Assembly: GCA_030151225.1 (NCBI GenBank)
Contig: JASLEG010000349.1
Span: 1 to 12,031 of the forward strand
Length of the DNA: 12,031 bases
Direction: 5' to 3'
DNA from: Burkholderia sp.
GTDB lineage: Bacteria > Pseudomonadota > Gammaproteobacteria > Burkholderiales > Burkholderiaceae
Below, one piece after another: positions 1 through 6,221 of the stretch. Under the pieces are notes generated by a model that was given only the letters and a program-made list of their open reading frames with translations, was not told the DNA's origin and did not search any database. The position numbers and the translations under genes were made by a program. Position 1 is the first letter of the stretch. Each line of letters starts with the position of its first letter.

Positions 1-1242
1 GCGATCGTCGAGATCGGCGGCACGGTGGGCGACATCGAATCGCTGCCGTTCCTCGAGGCGGCGCGTCAGATGAGCCTGCGCATGGGCCGCAACAGCGCGT
101 GCTTCGTGCACCTCACGCTGGTGCCGTTCATCGCCACGGCCGGCGAACTCAAGACCAAGCCGACCCAGCACAGCGTGCAGAAGCTGCGCGAGATAGGCAT
201 CTCGCCGCACGTGCTGCTGTGCCGTGCCGACCGCCGCATCCCCGACGACGAATCGCAGAAGATCTCGCTGTTCTCGAACGTGCCCGAAGACGCCGTGATC
301 TCGGTGTGGGACGTCGACAGCATCTACAAGATTCCGCAGATGCTGCACGATCAGGGCCTCGACCGCATCATCTGCGAGGAGCTCAAGCTCTCGCCGAAGG
401 ACGCCGATCTCACGATGTGGGCATCGCTGGTCGAACGCCTGCAGAACCCGAAGCACGAAGTCACGATCGGCATGGTCGGCAAGTACGTCGAGCTGACCGA
501 ATCGTACAAGTCGCTGATCGAGGCGCTGCGCCATGCGTCGATCCACACCTCCACCAAGGTCAACATCGAGTACCTCGACTCCGAGGAAATCGAGACCAAC
601 GGCGTGGACAGCCTCAAGCACCTCGACGCCGTGCTGGTGCCGGGCGGCTTCGGCCGTCGCGGCACGGAAGGCAAGATCGCCGCGATCCGCTATGCACGCG
701 AGGCTCAGGTTCCGTATCTCGGTATCTGCCTCGGCATGCAGCTGGCCGTGATCGAATTCGCGCGTGACGTGGTGGGCCTGACGGGCGCCAACAGCACCGA
801 GTTCGACGCCGACACGCCGCACCGCGTGGTGGCGCTGATCACCGAATGGCTTGATCGCGAAGGCAAGCTCGAGAAGCGCACCGAAGGCTCGGATCTCGGC
901 GGCACGATGCGTCTCGGTTCGCAGCGCTGCCCGATCAAGGCCGGCACGCTGGCCGAGGAAATCTACGGCGCCGACGTGAACGAGCGTCACCGTCACCGCT
1001 ACGAAGTCAACAACCTGCTCGTGCCGCAGCTCGAGGCGGGCGGCCTGGTGATCAGCGCGCGCACGCCGAGCGAGGATCTGCCGGAAATGATGGAGCTGCC
1101 GCGCTCGATGCACCCGTGGTTCGTCGGCGTGCAGTTCCACCCGGAATTCACGTCCACGCCGCGCGACGGCCACCCCCTGTTCAAGTCGTTCGTCGAAGCC
1201 GCGCTCGCCAGCCAGCAGGCGCGTGCCGGAGTCAAAGCATGA
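1..1242 (+). CDS. pyrG: CTP synthase, 5'-truncated by the window edge
   Basis: CTP synthase aminates UTP to CTP using ATP and glutamine-derived ammonia, the last step of pyrimidine nucleotide synthesis in the cytoplasm. The reading frame is open from base 1, so the first roughly 135 residues of the usual 545-550 are outside the window; 413 residues are present. The window opens in the synthetase-domain motif EIGGTVGDIE, whose glutamate is a metal ligand in the family. The C-terminal class I glutaminase domain shows GICLGMQ with nucleophile Cys at partial residue 243, and the HPEF motif with His380 and Glu382 completing the triad. The family oxyanion region PGGFG is at about 209-213. The stop codon overlaps the kdsA start (ATGA), so the two genes are very likely translationally coupled. 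The identification is secure. Confidence 0.97.
   Translation, partial: AIVEIGGTVGDIESLPFLEAARQMSLRMGRNSACFVHLTLVPFIATAGELKTKPTQHSVQKLREIGISPHVLLCRADRRIPDDESQKISLFSNVPEDAVISVWDVDSIYKIPQMLHDQGLDRIICEELKLSPKDADLTMWASLVERLQNPKHEVTIGMVGKYVELTESYKSLIEALRHASIHTSTKVNIEYLDSEEIETNGVDSLKHLDAVLVPGGFGRRGTEGKIAAIRYAREAQVPYLGICLGMQLAVIEFARDVVGLTGANSTEFDADTPHRVVALITEWLDREGKLEKRTEGSDLGGTMRLGSQRCPIKAGTLAEEIYGADVNERHRHRYEVNNLLVPQLEAGGLVISARTPSEDLPEMMELPRSMHPWFVGVQFHPEFTSTPRDGHPLFKSFVEAALASQQARAGVKA
1228..1231 (+). promoter_or_regulatory. kdsA ribosome binding site inside pyrG
   Basis: GGAG lies 7 nt before the ATG at 1239, within the last codons of pyrG. It fixes the kdsA start, because the longer open frame from 1116 has no comparable site and encodes residues foreign to KdsA. 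Confidence 0.7.
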
Positions 1243-2093
1243 AACTGGGCGATTTCGAAGTCGGCCTCGACAAGCCGTTCTTCCTGATCGCCGGCACCTG
1301 CGTCGTCGAATCGGAGCAGATGACGATCGACGTCGCCGGCCGGCTCAAGGAGATCTGCGCGAAGCTGAAGGTGCCGTTCATCTACAAGTCCTCGTTCGAC
1401 AAGGCCAACCGCAGCTCGGGCACCTCGTTCCGCGGCCCGGGCATGGACTCGGGCCTGCGCATCCTGTCCGAGGTCAAGCGCCAGCTCGGCCTGCCGGTGC
1501 TGACGGACGTGCACGAGATCGACGAGATCGAGCCCGTGGCAGCGGTGGTGGACGTGCTGCAGACGCCGGCCTTCCTGTGCCGGCAGACCGATTTCATCCA
1601 TGCCTGCGCGCGCTCGGGCAAGCCCGTCAACATCAAGAAGGGCCAGTTCCTCGCGCCGCACGACATGAAGAACGTGATCGACAAGGCCCGCGCGGCCGCA
1701 CGCGAGGCGGGGCTCAGCGAAGACCGTTTCTTCGCCTGCGAGCGCGGCGTCTCGTTCGGTTACAACAATCTTGTGTCGGACATGCGTTCGCTCGCGATCA
1801 TGCGCGAGACGGGCGCGCCGGTGGTGTTCGACGCCACCCACTCGGTGCAACTGCCGGGCGGGCAGGGCACGAGCTCGGGCGGCCAGCGCGAATTCGTGCC
1901 GGTGCTCGCGCGCGCGGCGGTCGCCACCGGTGTGGCCGGGCTGTTCATGGAGACGCACCCGAACCCCGCCGAGGCGAAGTCCGACGGCCCGAACGCGGTG
2001 CCGCTGCATCGCATGGCCGCCTTGCTGGAAACGCTCGTCACGCTCGACGCGGCGGTCAAGCGCACGCCGTTCCTGGAAAACGATTTCAACTAA
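1239..2093 (+). CDS. kdsA: 3-deoxy-8-phosphooctulonate synthase (KDO8P synthase)
   Basis: KdsA condenses phosphoenolpyruvate with arabinose 5-phosphate to KDO 8-phosphate, a precursor of the LPS inner core. The start at 1239 gives 284 residues, the same length as the E. coli enzyme, and follows a GGAG site. A TIM-barrel protein of the DAHP/KDO8P synthase family is evident from KSSFDKANRSS (about 48-58), RQTDF and GGQ motifs. Metal-dependent members use Cys, His, Glu and Asp ligands. Here these are Cys21, His201, Glu238 and Asp249, with the same 37 and 11 residue spacings as the Aquifex enzyme. The E. coli type has Asn at the Cys position and CDGP instead of the SDGP seen here at 248-251. I therefore infer the metal-dependent class. 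It overlaps pyrG by 4 nt, and eno follows after 99 nt. Confidence 0.96.
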   Translation: MKLGDFEVGLDKPFFLIAGTCVVESEQMTIDVAGRLKEICAKLKVPFIYKSSFDKANRSSGTSFRGPGMDSGLRILSEVKRQLGLPVLTDVHEIDEIEPVAAVVDVLQTPAFLCRQTDFIHACARSGKPVNIKKGQFLAPHDMKNVIDKARAAAREAGLSEDRFFACERGVSFGYNNLVSDMRSLAIMRETGAPVVFDATHSVQLPGGQGTSSGGQREFVPVLARAAVATGVAGLFMETHPNPAEAKSDGPNAVPLHRMAALLETLVTLDAAVKRTPFLENDFN

Positions 2094-2103
2094 ATGCATG
2101 AAC

Positions 2104-2132
2104 TTGGCGGCGGTCGCGGACGTCAGTAGCAA
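2104..2132 (+). promoter_or_regulatory. Weak candidate sigma-70 promoter for eno
   Basis: TTGGCG (2104-2109) and TAGCAA (2127-2132) are separated by exactly 17 nt in the kdsA-eno gap. The match to consensus is 4/6 and 3/6, so this is only a candidate. Read-through from kdsA could also supply eno. The rest of 2094-2192 holds only an 11-codon ATG frame (2094-2129) with no coding support. Confidence 0.25.
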
Positions 2133-2182
2133 GGGTCCGCATCGCCGTCACAGCCTTCACGACGGATTCCATCGTCATCCTC

Positions 2183-2187
2183 AGAGG
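2183..2187 (+). promoter_or_regulatory. eno ribosome binding site
   Basis: AGAGG, continuing into AAA, lies 5 nt before the ATG at 2193. It supports that start and strong translation of eno. Confidence 0.75.
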
Positions 2188-2192
2188 AAATC

Positions 2193-3476
2193 ATGAGTGC
2201 AATCGTAGATATCATCGGCCGCGAGATTCTGGATTCGCGCGGCAACCCCACCGTCGAATGCGACGTGCTGCTCGAATCGGGCACGATGGGCCGCGCCGCG
2301 GTGCCGTCGGGCGCGTCCACGGGTTCGCGCGAGGCGATCGAGCTGCGCGACGGCGAAGCCGGCCGCTATCTCGGCAAGGGCGTGCTGAAGGCGGTCGAGC
2401 ATATCAACACCGAAATCTCCGAAGCGATCATGGGTCTCGACGCATCGGAGCAGGCGTTCCTGGACAAGACGCTGCTCGAGCTCGACGGCACCGACAACAA
2501 GTCGCGCCTCGGCGCGAACGCGATGCTGGCCGTGTCGATGGCCGTCGCGAAGGCAGCCGCCGAGGAAGCCGGCCTGCCGCTGTACCGCTACTTCGGTGGT
2601 TCGGGCGCGATGCAGCTGCCGGTGCCGATGATGAACATCGTGAACGGCGGCGCGCACGCGAACAACAGCCTGGACATCCAGGAATTCATGATCGTGCCGG
2701 TCAGCCAGCCCACCTTCCGCGAAGCCCTGCGCTGCGGCGCCGAGGTGTTCCACGCGCTGAAGAAGATCCTGTCGGATCGCGGCATGAGCACGGCCGTCGG
2801 CGACGAAGGCGGCTTCGCGCCGAACTTCGGCAGCAACGACGAATGTCTGTCGACCATCATCCAGGCGATCGAGAAGGCCGGCTACCGCGCCGGTGAAGAC
2901 GTGCTGCTGGCGCTCGACTGCGCGGCCTCCGAGTTCTACCACGACGGCAAGTACCAGCTCGCCGGCGAGGGCCTGCAACTGTCGTCGGCCGAATTCACCG
3001 ACTACCTGGCCACGCTGGCCGACAAGTTCCCGATCGTCTCGATCGAGGACGGCATGCACGAAAGCGACTGGGACGGCTGGAAGCTGCTGACCGACCGCCT
3101 GGGCAAGAAGGTGCAGCTGGTGGGCGACGATCTGTTCGTCACCAACACGCGCATCCTGAAGGAAGGCATCGAGAAGGGCATCGGCAACTCGATCCTGATC
3201 AAGATCAACCAGATCGGCACGCTGACGGAAACCTTCGCGGCGATCGAAATGGCCAAGCGCGCCGGCTACACGGCCGTGATCTCGCACCGCTCGGGCGAAA
3301 CGGAAGATTCGACGATCGCCGACATCGCCGTCGGCCTGAACGCCGGCCAGATCAAGACCGGCTCGCTGTCGCGCTCGGATCGCATCTCGAAGTACAACCA
3401 GCTGCTGCGCATCGAGGAAGATCTCGGCGACATTGCCAGCTACCCCGGCAAGTCGGCGTTCTACAACCTGCGCTAA
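2193..3476 (+). CDS. eno: Enolase (phosphopyruvate hydratase)
   Basis: Enolase interconverts 2-phosphoglycerate and phosphoenolpyruvate in glycolysis and gluconeogenesis; in many proteobacteria it is also part of the RNA degradosome. The 427-residue product is full length for the family. The N-terminal domain begins with the DSRGNPT motif (about 14-20). The barrel carries the general acid Glu205 in VGDEGGFAP, the metal-binding carboxylates in ALDCAASEF, SIEDGM and GDDLF, the signature ILIKINQIGTLTET with the catalytic Lys337, and the SHRSGETED substrate loop. A good SD sequence precedes the ATG. PEP made here is the co-substrate of KdsA encoded just upstream, a plausible metabolic reason for the adjacency. 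A strong hairpin follows the stop codon. Confidence 0.98.
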   Translation: MSAIVDIIGREILDSRGNPTVECDVLLESGTMGRAAVPSGASTGSREAIELRDGEAGRYLGKGVLKAVEHINTEISEAIMGLDASEQAFLDKTLLELDGTDNKSRLGANAMLAVSMAVAKAAAEEAGLPLYRYFGGSGAMQLPVPMMNIVNGGAHANNSLDIQEFMIVPVSQPTFREALRCGAEVFHALKKILSDRGMSTAVGDEGGFAPNFGSNDECLSTIIQAIEKAGYRAGEDVLLALDCAASEFYHDGKYQLAGEGLQLSSAEFTDYLATLADKFPIVSIEDGMHESDWDGWKLLTDRLGKKVQLVGDDLFVTNTRILKEGIEKGIGNSILIKINQIGTLTETFAAIEMAKRAGYTAVISHRSGETEDSTIADIAVGLNAGQIKTGSLSRSDRISKYNQLLRIEEDLGDIASYPGKSAFYNLR

Positions 3477-3506
3477 CGCGCTACTATCCGGACTTGTCCT
3501 CCGTGA

Positions 3507-3535
3507 CGCCGCTTCGCGCCCATCGTGAAGCGGCG
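3507..3535 (+). terminator. Strong hairpin between eno and ftsB (terminator-like or attenuator)
   Basis: A perfect 9-bp inverted repeat (3507-3515 with 3527-3535) extends inward by C-G, G-C and one G-U pair to a 12-bp stem with a 5-nt loop (3519-3523). The stem is very GC rich. The following bases (CTTCTCAT) are only moderately T rich, so it is not a classical intrinsic terminator. It begins 30 nt after the eno stop codon and ends 23 nt before the ftsB start, where it could reduce read-through, protect the eno mRNA 3' end, or hinder ftsB initiation. Confidence 0.6.
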
Positions 3536-3558
3536 CTTCTCATATCTGCGGCTCGTAC

Positions 3559-3981
3559 ATGCGGCTTGTCACTGTCGTCCTGATCGCCTTGCTGGTGTTG
3601 ATTCAGTATCCACTGTGGTGGGGGCATGGCGGCTGGCTGCGCGTGCACGAACTGCGGCAGGCGCTGGCCGACCAGACGCGGAAGAACGCCGACGAGAAGC
3701 TGCGCAACGAGCGCATCGCCGGTGAAGTGCAGGATCTGCAGAACGGCACGGCCGCGATCGAGGAGCGCGCGCGCTACGAGATGGGCATGGTCAAGGATGG
3801 CGAGGTGTTCGTGCAGTTCGTCTCGCCGAATTCGCCGGCGCCGCTGGTGCCGAACCAGAATTCCACGGCCTCGCTGACGAATCACGGCGACACCACGAGT
3901 TCGCCGGTGCGGGTGGTGCCGAACCCGGTGTCGCGCCCGAAGCCGGAGCGGCATCACGGGCACGCCGCGCATCACGACTGA
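3559..3981 (+). CDS. ftsB: Cell division protein FtsB
   Basis: FtsB is a bitopic inner-membrane protein that forms the FtsQ-FtsB-FtsL complex and helps activate septal peptidoglycan synthesis. The 140-residue product has one N-terminal membrane helix (about 2-21), then a charged heptad-like coiled coil (about 28-62) rich in Arg, Glu and Gln. The conserved FtsB core follows, with LQNGTAAIEERARYEMGM at about 60-77. The E. coli protein is about 103 residues; the extra length here is a Pro/Asn/Ser-rich tail from about 93 ending in a His-rich stretch (RHHGHAAHHD). The start at 3559 puts the hydrophobic helix right at the N terminus as expected, but has no SD sequence. Location directly after eno is the usual arrangement in many proteobacteria. 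Confidence 0.93.
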   Translation: MRLVTVVLIALLVLIQYPLWWGHGGWLRVHELRQALADQTRKNADEKLRNERIAGEVQDLQNGTAAIEERARYEMGMVKDGEVFVQFVSPNSPAPLVPNQNSTASLTNHGDTTSSPVRVVPNPVSRPKPERHHGHAAHHD

Positions 3982-4011
3982 CGCAGGCCGGGCTGCTGCC
4001 TCGCCGCCATG

Positions 4012-4043
4012 AAAAACGCGACCCACGGGTCGCGTTTTCTTTT
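4012..4043. terminator. Bidirectional intrinsic terminator between ftsB and the lipoprotein gene
   Basis: AAAACGCGACC (4013-4023) pairs perfectly with GGTCGCGTTTT (4028-4038) around a 4-nt loop. On the + strand the stem runs into TTTTCTTTT, and on the - strand into TTTTT. It lies 31 nt after ftsB and 21 nt beyond the stop codon of the convergent lipoprotein gene, so it can end both transcripts. Confidence 0.88.
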
Positions 4044-4063
4044 GGTTCACCCACTGCCGTCCG

Positions 4064-4480
4064 TCACCAGCCCCAACCCCAGCCCGGGTAGCCGTATCCG
4101 TAGCCGACCCCGGTGCCCCAGCCGCCACCCCAGCCACCGTAGTAGCCACCACCGTAGCCGCCGTAGACGGTGACCGGCACCGGCGCGTAATAGGCGTATG
4201 CCCGCGCGGCCGCCTCGGCCGCCATCGCGTGGTCCTGCTCGCGCAGCACCTGCTTGTCGATCGCGTCGTAGCGCTGCTTTTCCGCCGGCGTGAGCGTGTG
4301 CGCCTGCGGCGTGGCCGCGCCGGGCTGACCTTCGGGCAGACGGCTCAGCACCGTGGAGGTGGGCGGTGCCACGCAGCCCGCGAGCGCGGCGGCCAGCAGC
4401 GCGCCGAGCAGCACGGCGGCGGGCAGCACGGCAGCGGGCAGGCGCGATGCCGGGTTCGGACGGATCGATCGGAATGACAT
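4064..4480 (-). CDS. Small lipoprotein with Gly/Tyr/Trp-rich C-terminal tail, function unknown
   Basis: I do not recognise a named family. The 138-residue product starts with a basic segment, then a hydrophobic stretch rich in Ala and Leu and a lipobox LAGC at 33-36, predicting lipidation at Cys36 and anchoring in the envelope. Residues about 62-95 form a charged, probably helical segment (TPAEKQRYDAIDKQVLREQD). The last 35 or so residues are almost only Gly, Tyr and Trp with few others, ending GWGWGW. Such tails occur in small betaproteobacterial surface or secreted proteins, but no function can be read from it. A near-ideal SD sequence lies 8 nt upstream. The gene follows hslO by 31 nt on the same strand, so co-transcription is likely. 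GC-rich low complexity could inflate apparent coding signal, but the signal peptide, SD and terminator support a real gene. Confidence 0.82.
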   Translation of the reverse strand: MSFRSIRPNPASRLPAAVLPAAVLLGALLAAALAGCVAPPTSTVLSRLPEGQPGAATPQAHTLTPAEKQRYDAIDKQVLREQDHAMAAEAAARAYAYYAPVPVTVYGGYGGGYYGGWGGGWGTGVGYGYGYPGWGWGW

Positions 4481-4488
4481 GACGGCTT

Positions 4489-4494
4489 CTCCTT
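4489..4494 (-). promoter_or_regulatory. Ribosome binding site of the lipoprotein gene
   Basis: On the - strand AAGGAG stands 8 nt before the ATG at 4480, an almost consensus SD. It is the strongest such site in the window and decides this start. Confidence 0.8.
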
Positions 4495-4511
4495 CGCGGC
4501 GCCGGGCAGGC

Positions 4512-5462
4512 TCAGTGGCGCTGTTCGCTCGCCGGCGCGACGCTCGCGCCGAGTTCGGGCGTGACGAACAGCTGTTCGACGTCGACCGGGTCGAATTCGT
4601 AGCGCTGATTGCAGAACTCGCAGTGAATCTCGACGTGGCCGCGCTCCTCGAGCACGCCGTCGATCTCCTCGCGGCCGAGCATGCGCAGCATCCCGCCCAC
4701 CTTCTCGCGCGAGCAGGTGCACTGGAAGCGCGTGGCGGCAGGCTCGAAGTGACGCACGTTCTCCTGCCAGAACAGACGCCGGAACACCGTCTCAGGTTCC
4801 GTATCGAGCAGTTCCTTCGCGGTCAGCGTGCTGCCGAGCGTGCAGACGCGCTCCCAGGTGTCGGCGTCCTGTTCCTCGGCGCGCGGCACGATCCCGCCGT
4901 CGCCGGGCAGTTTCTGCAGCAGCATGCCCACCGCGCGATCGTCGTTCGCGGCCAGCCAGAGCCGCGTGTCGAGCTGCTCGGAATGGTGCATGTAGTGCTC
5001 GAGCGTGGCGGCCACCGACTGCAGCGGGCCGTCGTGGTCGTTGAGCGGCACGATGCCCTGATAGGGCTGCTGGCCCGGCTGCTTGTCGGCCGGATCGAGC
5101 GTGATCACGCAGCGGCCGTGGCCGCTCACGTTCACGAGCTCGACGAAGCTCATGTCGTCGCCGAGCGTGCTGGCGGTGGCGTCCGAGAGCTTCGCGGTGG
5201 CGCGCATCGACAGGTCCGAGCCGCATTGCACGACCAGCATCTTCACGGGCCCGTCGCCCTGGATCTGCATCACGAGCGTGCCGTTGAACTTCAGGTTCGC
5301 GGACAGGAGCGCGCAGGCGGCCATCATCTCGCCGAGCACGTTGCGCACGGGCGCCGGGTAGCCGCGGCGCGACAGGACTTCGCGCCAGGTGCTGCCGAGC
5401 GAGACGATCTCGCCGCGCACCGGCGCCGTGTTGAACATGAATTTCTGTAACTGGTCGCTCAC
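4512..5462 (-). CDS. hslO: Hsp33 redox-regulated chaperone
   Basis: Hsp33 is a cytoplasmic holdase switched on by oxidation and unfolding, for instance under hypochlorite or peroxide plus heat. The 316-residue product has the N-terminal Hsp33 substrate-binding domain and the C-terminal redox switch. The four zinc cysteines are all present as C248-x-C250-x30-C281-x2-C284, matching the family pattern CxC-x27-32-CxxC. The start codon is GTG at 5462, supported by a GAGG site 7 nt upstream (- strand) and by the family-typical N terminus (MSDQLQKFMF). It lies 37 nt downstream of the carbonic anhydrase-like gene and 31 nt upstream of the lipoprotein gene, all transcribed leftward. Length and motifs are normal for the family. 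Confidence 0.97.
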   Translation of the reverse strand: MSDQLQKFMFNTAPVRGEIVSLGSTWREVLSRRGYPAPVRNVLGEMMAACALLSANLKFNGTLVMQIQGDGPVKMLVVQCGSDLSMRATAKLSDATASTLGDDMSFVELVNVSGHGRCVITLDPADKQPGQQPYQGIVPLNDHDGPLQSVAATLEHYMHHSEQLDTRLWLAANDDRAVGMLLQKLPGDGGIVPRAEEQDADTWERVCTLGSTLTAKELLDTEPETVFRRLFWQENVRHFEPAATRFQCTCSREKVGGMLRMLGREEIDGVLEERGHVEIHCEFCNQRYEFDPVDVEQLFVTPELGASVAPASEQRH

Positions 5463-5469
5463 TTCGGTT

Positions 5470-5473
5470 CCTC
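5470..5473 (-). promoter_or_regulatory. hslO ribosome binding site before a GTG start
   Basis: GAGG on the - strand lies 7 nt before the GTG at 5462-5460 and selects this GTG as the start. Confidence 0.65.
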
Positions 5474-5499
5474 GATTGACGGAGCGCGTCGCGGCGGCC

Positions 5500-6024
5500 T
5501 CAGCCGATCCGCACGAGCTGCTCCTTGAAATACGCGCGTCGCTGCGCGTAGTTTTGCGTGTTGGCGTGGATCTTCGCGACGTCCTCGTCGGACAGCGTGC
5601 GCACCACCTTCGCGGGTGCGCCGAGGATCAGCGAGTTGTCCGGAAACACCTTGCCCTCGGTCACCACGGCGCCCGCGCCGACCAGACAGTTGCGGCCGAT
5701 CACCGCCCGATTCAAGACCACCGCCTGGATGCCGATCAGCGAACCCTCGCCGATGGTGCAGCCGTGCAGCATCGCCTGGTGACCGATCGTGACGTTCGGG
5801 GCGATCGTCAGCGGGCAGCCCGGATCGGTATGCAGCACCGCGCTTTCCTGCACGTTGCTGCCGGCGCCGACCACGATCGGCTCGTTGTCGCCGCGGATCG
5901 TCGCGCCGAACCAGACGCTCGCGTTCTCCTCGAGCACCACCTTGCCGATGATCGCGGCGCTGTCGGCCACGAACACGCTTTCATGAATGGTCGGGGCGTC
6001 GTCGCCGAGCTTGTAGATGGTCAC
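5500..6024 (-). CDS. Gamma-class carbonic anhydrase family protein (YrdA/PaaY-like)
   Basis: This 174-residue protein is a left-handed beta-helix (hexapeptide repeat) protein of the gamma carbonic anhydrase family, normally a cytoplasmic trimer with metal at subunit interfaces. Visible family residues are Arg44 and Asp46 in RGDN, Gln59, and the three metal histidines His65, His82 and His87 (IGHQAMLHGC). Hexapeptide repeats run from about 18 to 130, followed by the terminal helix motif GAPAKVVR. It is short, without the long acidic loop of archaeal Cam, so it belongs to the CamH/YrdA/PaaY type, for which CO2 hydration varies and has often not been detected. The GTG start at 6024 has an AGGAG site 5 nt upstream. 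It heads the leftward run with hslO. Family is secure; enzymatic activity is an inference. Confidence 0.92.
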   Translation of the reverse strand: MTIYKLGDDAPTIHESVFVADSAAIIGKVVLEENASVWFGATIRGDNEPIVVGAGSNVQESAVLHTDPGCPLTIAPNVTIGHQAMLHGCTIGEGSLIGIQAVVLNRAVIGRNCLVGAGAVVTEGKVFPDNSLILGAPAKVVRTLSDEDVAKIHANTQNYAQRRAYFKEQLVRIG

Positions 6025-6029
6025 GTTGT

Positions 6030-6034
6030 CTCCT
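6030..6034 (-). promoter_or_regulatory. Ribosome binding site of the gamma carbonic anhydrase-like gene
   Basis: AGGAG on the - strand stands 5 nt before the GTG start at 6024-6022 and supports that start over in-frame alternatives. Confidence 0.7.
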
Positions 6035-6074
6035 GGGGTTCACCGGGCCTCGAGTGCGCTCACCGCGGTGCCGG

Positions 6075-6080
6075 TACAAT
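6075..6080 (+). promoter_or_regulatory. Candidate rightward -10 box TACAAT
   Basis: TACAAT matches sigma-70 -10 consensus at 5/6 in otherwise GC-rich sequence. A start near 6087 would give a leader of about 135 nt for the ferritin-like gene, including an 11-codon frame at 6102-6137. No good -35 is seen 16-18 nt upstream, so confidence is low. Confidence 0.35.
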
Positions 6081-6169
6081 GTGCGCGGCCATCGCCAACC
6101 CGATGGACCGAGGGATTCGCGTGCGCCGCCCGCCTTGACGCGCGATGCCTGCACGCACCGCAATCCGCT

Positions 6170-6175
6170 ATTGTA
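6170..6175 (-). promoter_or_regulatory. Candidate leftward -10 box TACAAT
   Basis: ATTGTA on the + strand reads TACAAT on the - strand. A start near 6163 would give a leader of about 139 nt for the carbonic anhydrase-like gene. No clear -35 is seen. It faces the rightward TACAAT box 90 nt away. The remainder of the 6025-6221 gap shows nothing else I can support. Confidence 0.35.
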
Positions 6176-6221
6176 AATGGTTGCGCGATTGCGTCGCGCG
6201 CACCGTATCAATGCCGTTTTC

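Noticed and set aside
1116..1238. N-terminal extension of the kdsA frame
   Set aside because: The frame is open, but the 41 extra residues come from the pyrG coding sequence in another frame. The start at 1239 has an SD sequence and gives the family length.
2094..2129. 11-codon ATG frame between kdsA and eno
   Set aside because: It overlaps the kdsA stop region, has no SD of its own and no recognisable sequence. It is too short to call a gene or a remnant.
999..3287. Long - strand frames opposite pyrG, kdsA and eno
   Set aside because: These genes are unambiguous on the + strand. The opposing frames arise from GC-rich third codon positions.
3484..4152. 222-codon - strand frame across ftsB and the terminator
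   Set aside because: It reads through the bidirectional terminator, overlaps both ftsB and the lipoprotein gene, and encodes no recognisable motif.
4064..4175. Repeat-like CC/CA-rich tract resembling a tandem repeat or CRISPR
   Set aside because: It is the low-complexity coding sequence for the Gly/Tyr/Trp tail on the - strand. There are no regular repeats with unique spacers.
6177..6221. Upstream ATG of the ferritin-like gene
   Set aside because: The 15 extra residues are Arg-rich and there is no SD sequence; 6222 gives a cleaner N terminus. This remains uncertain.
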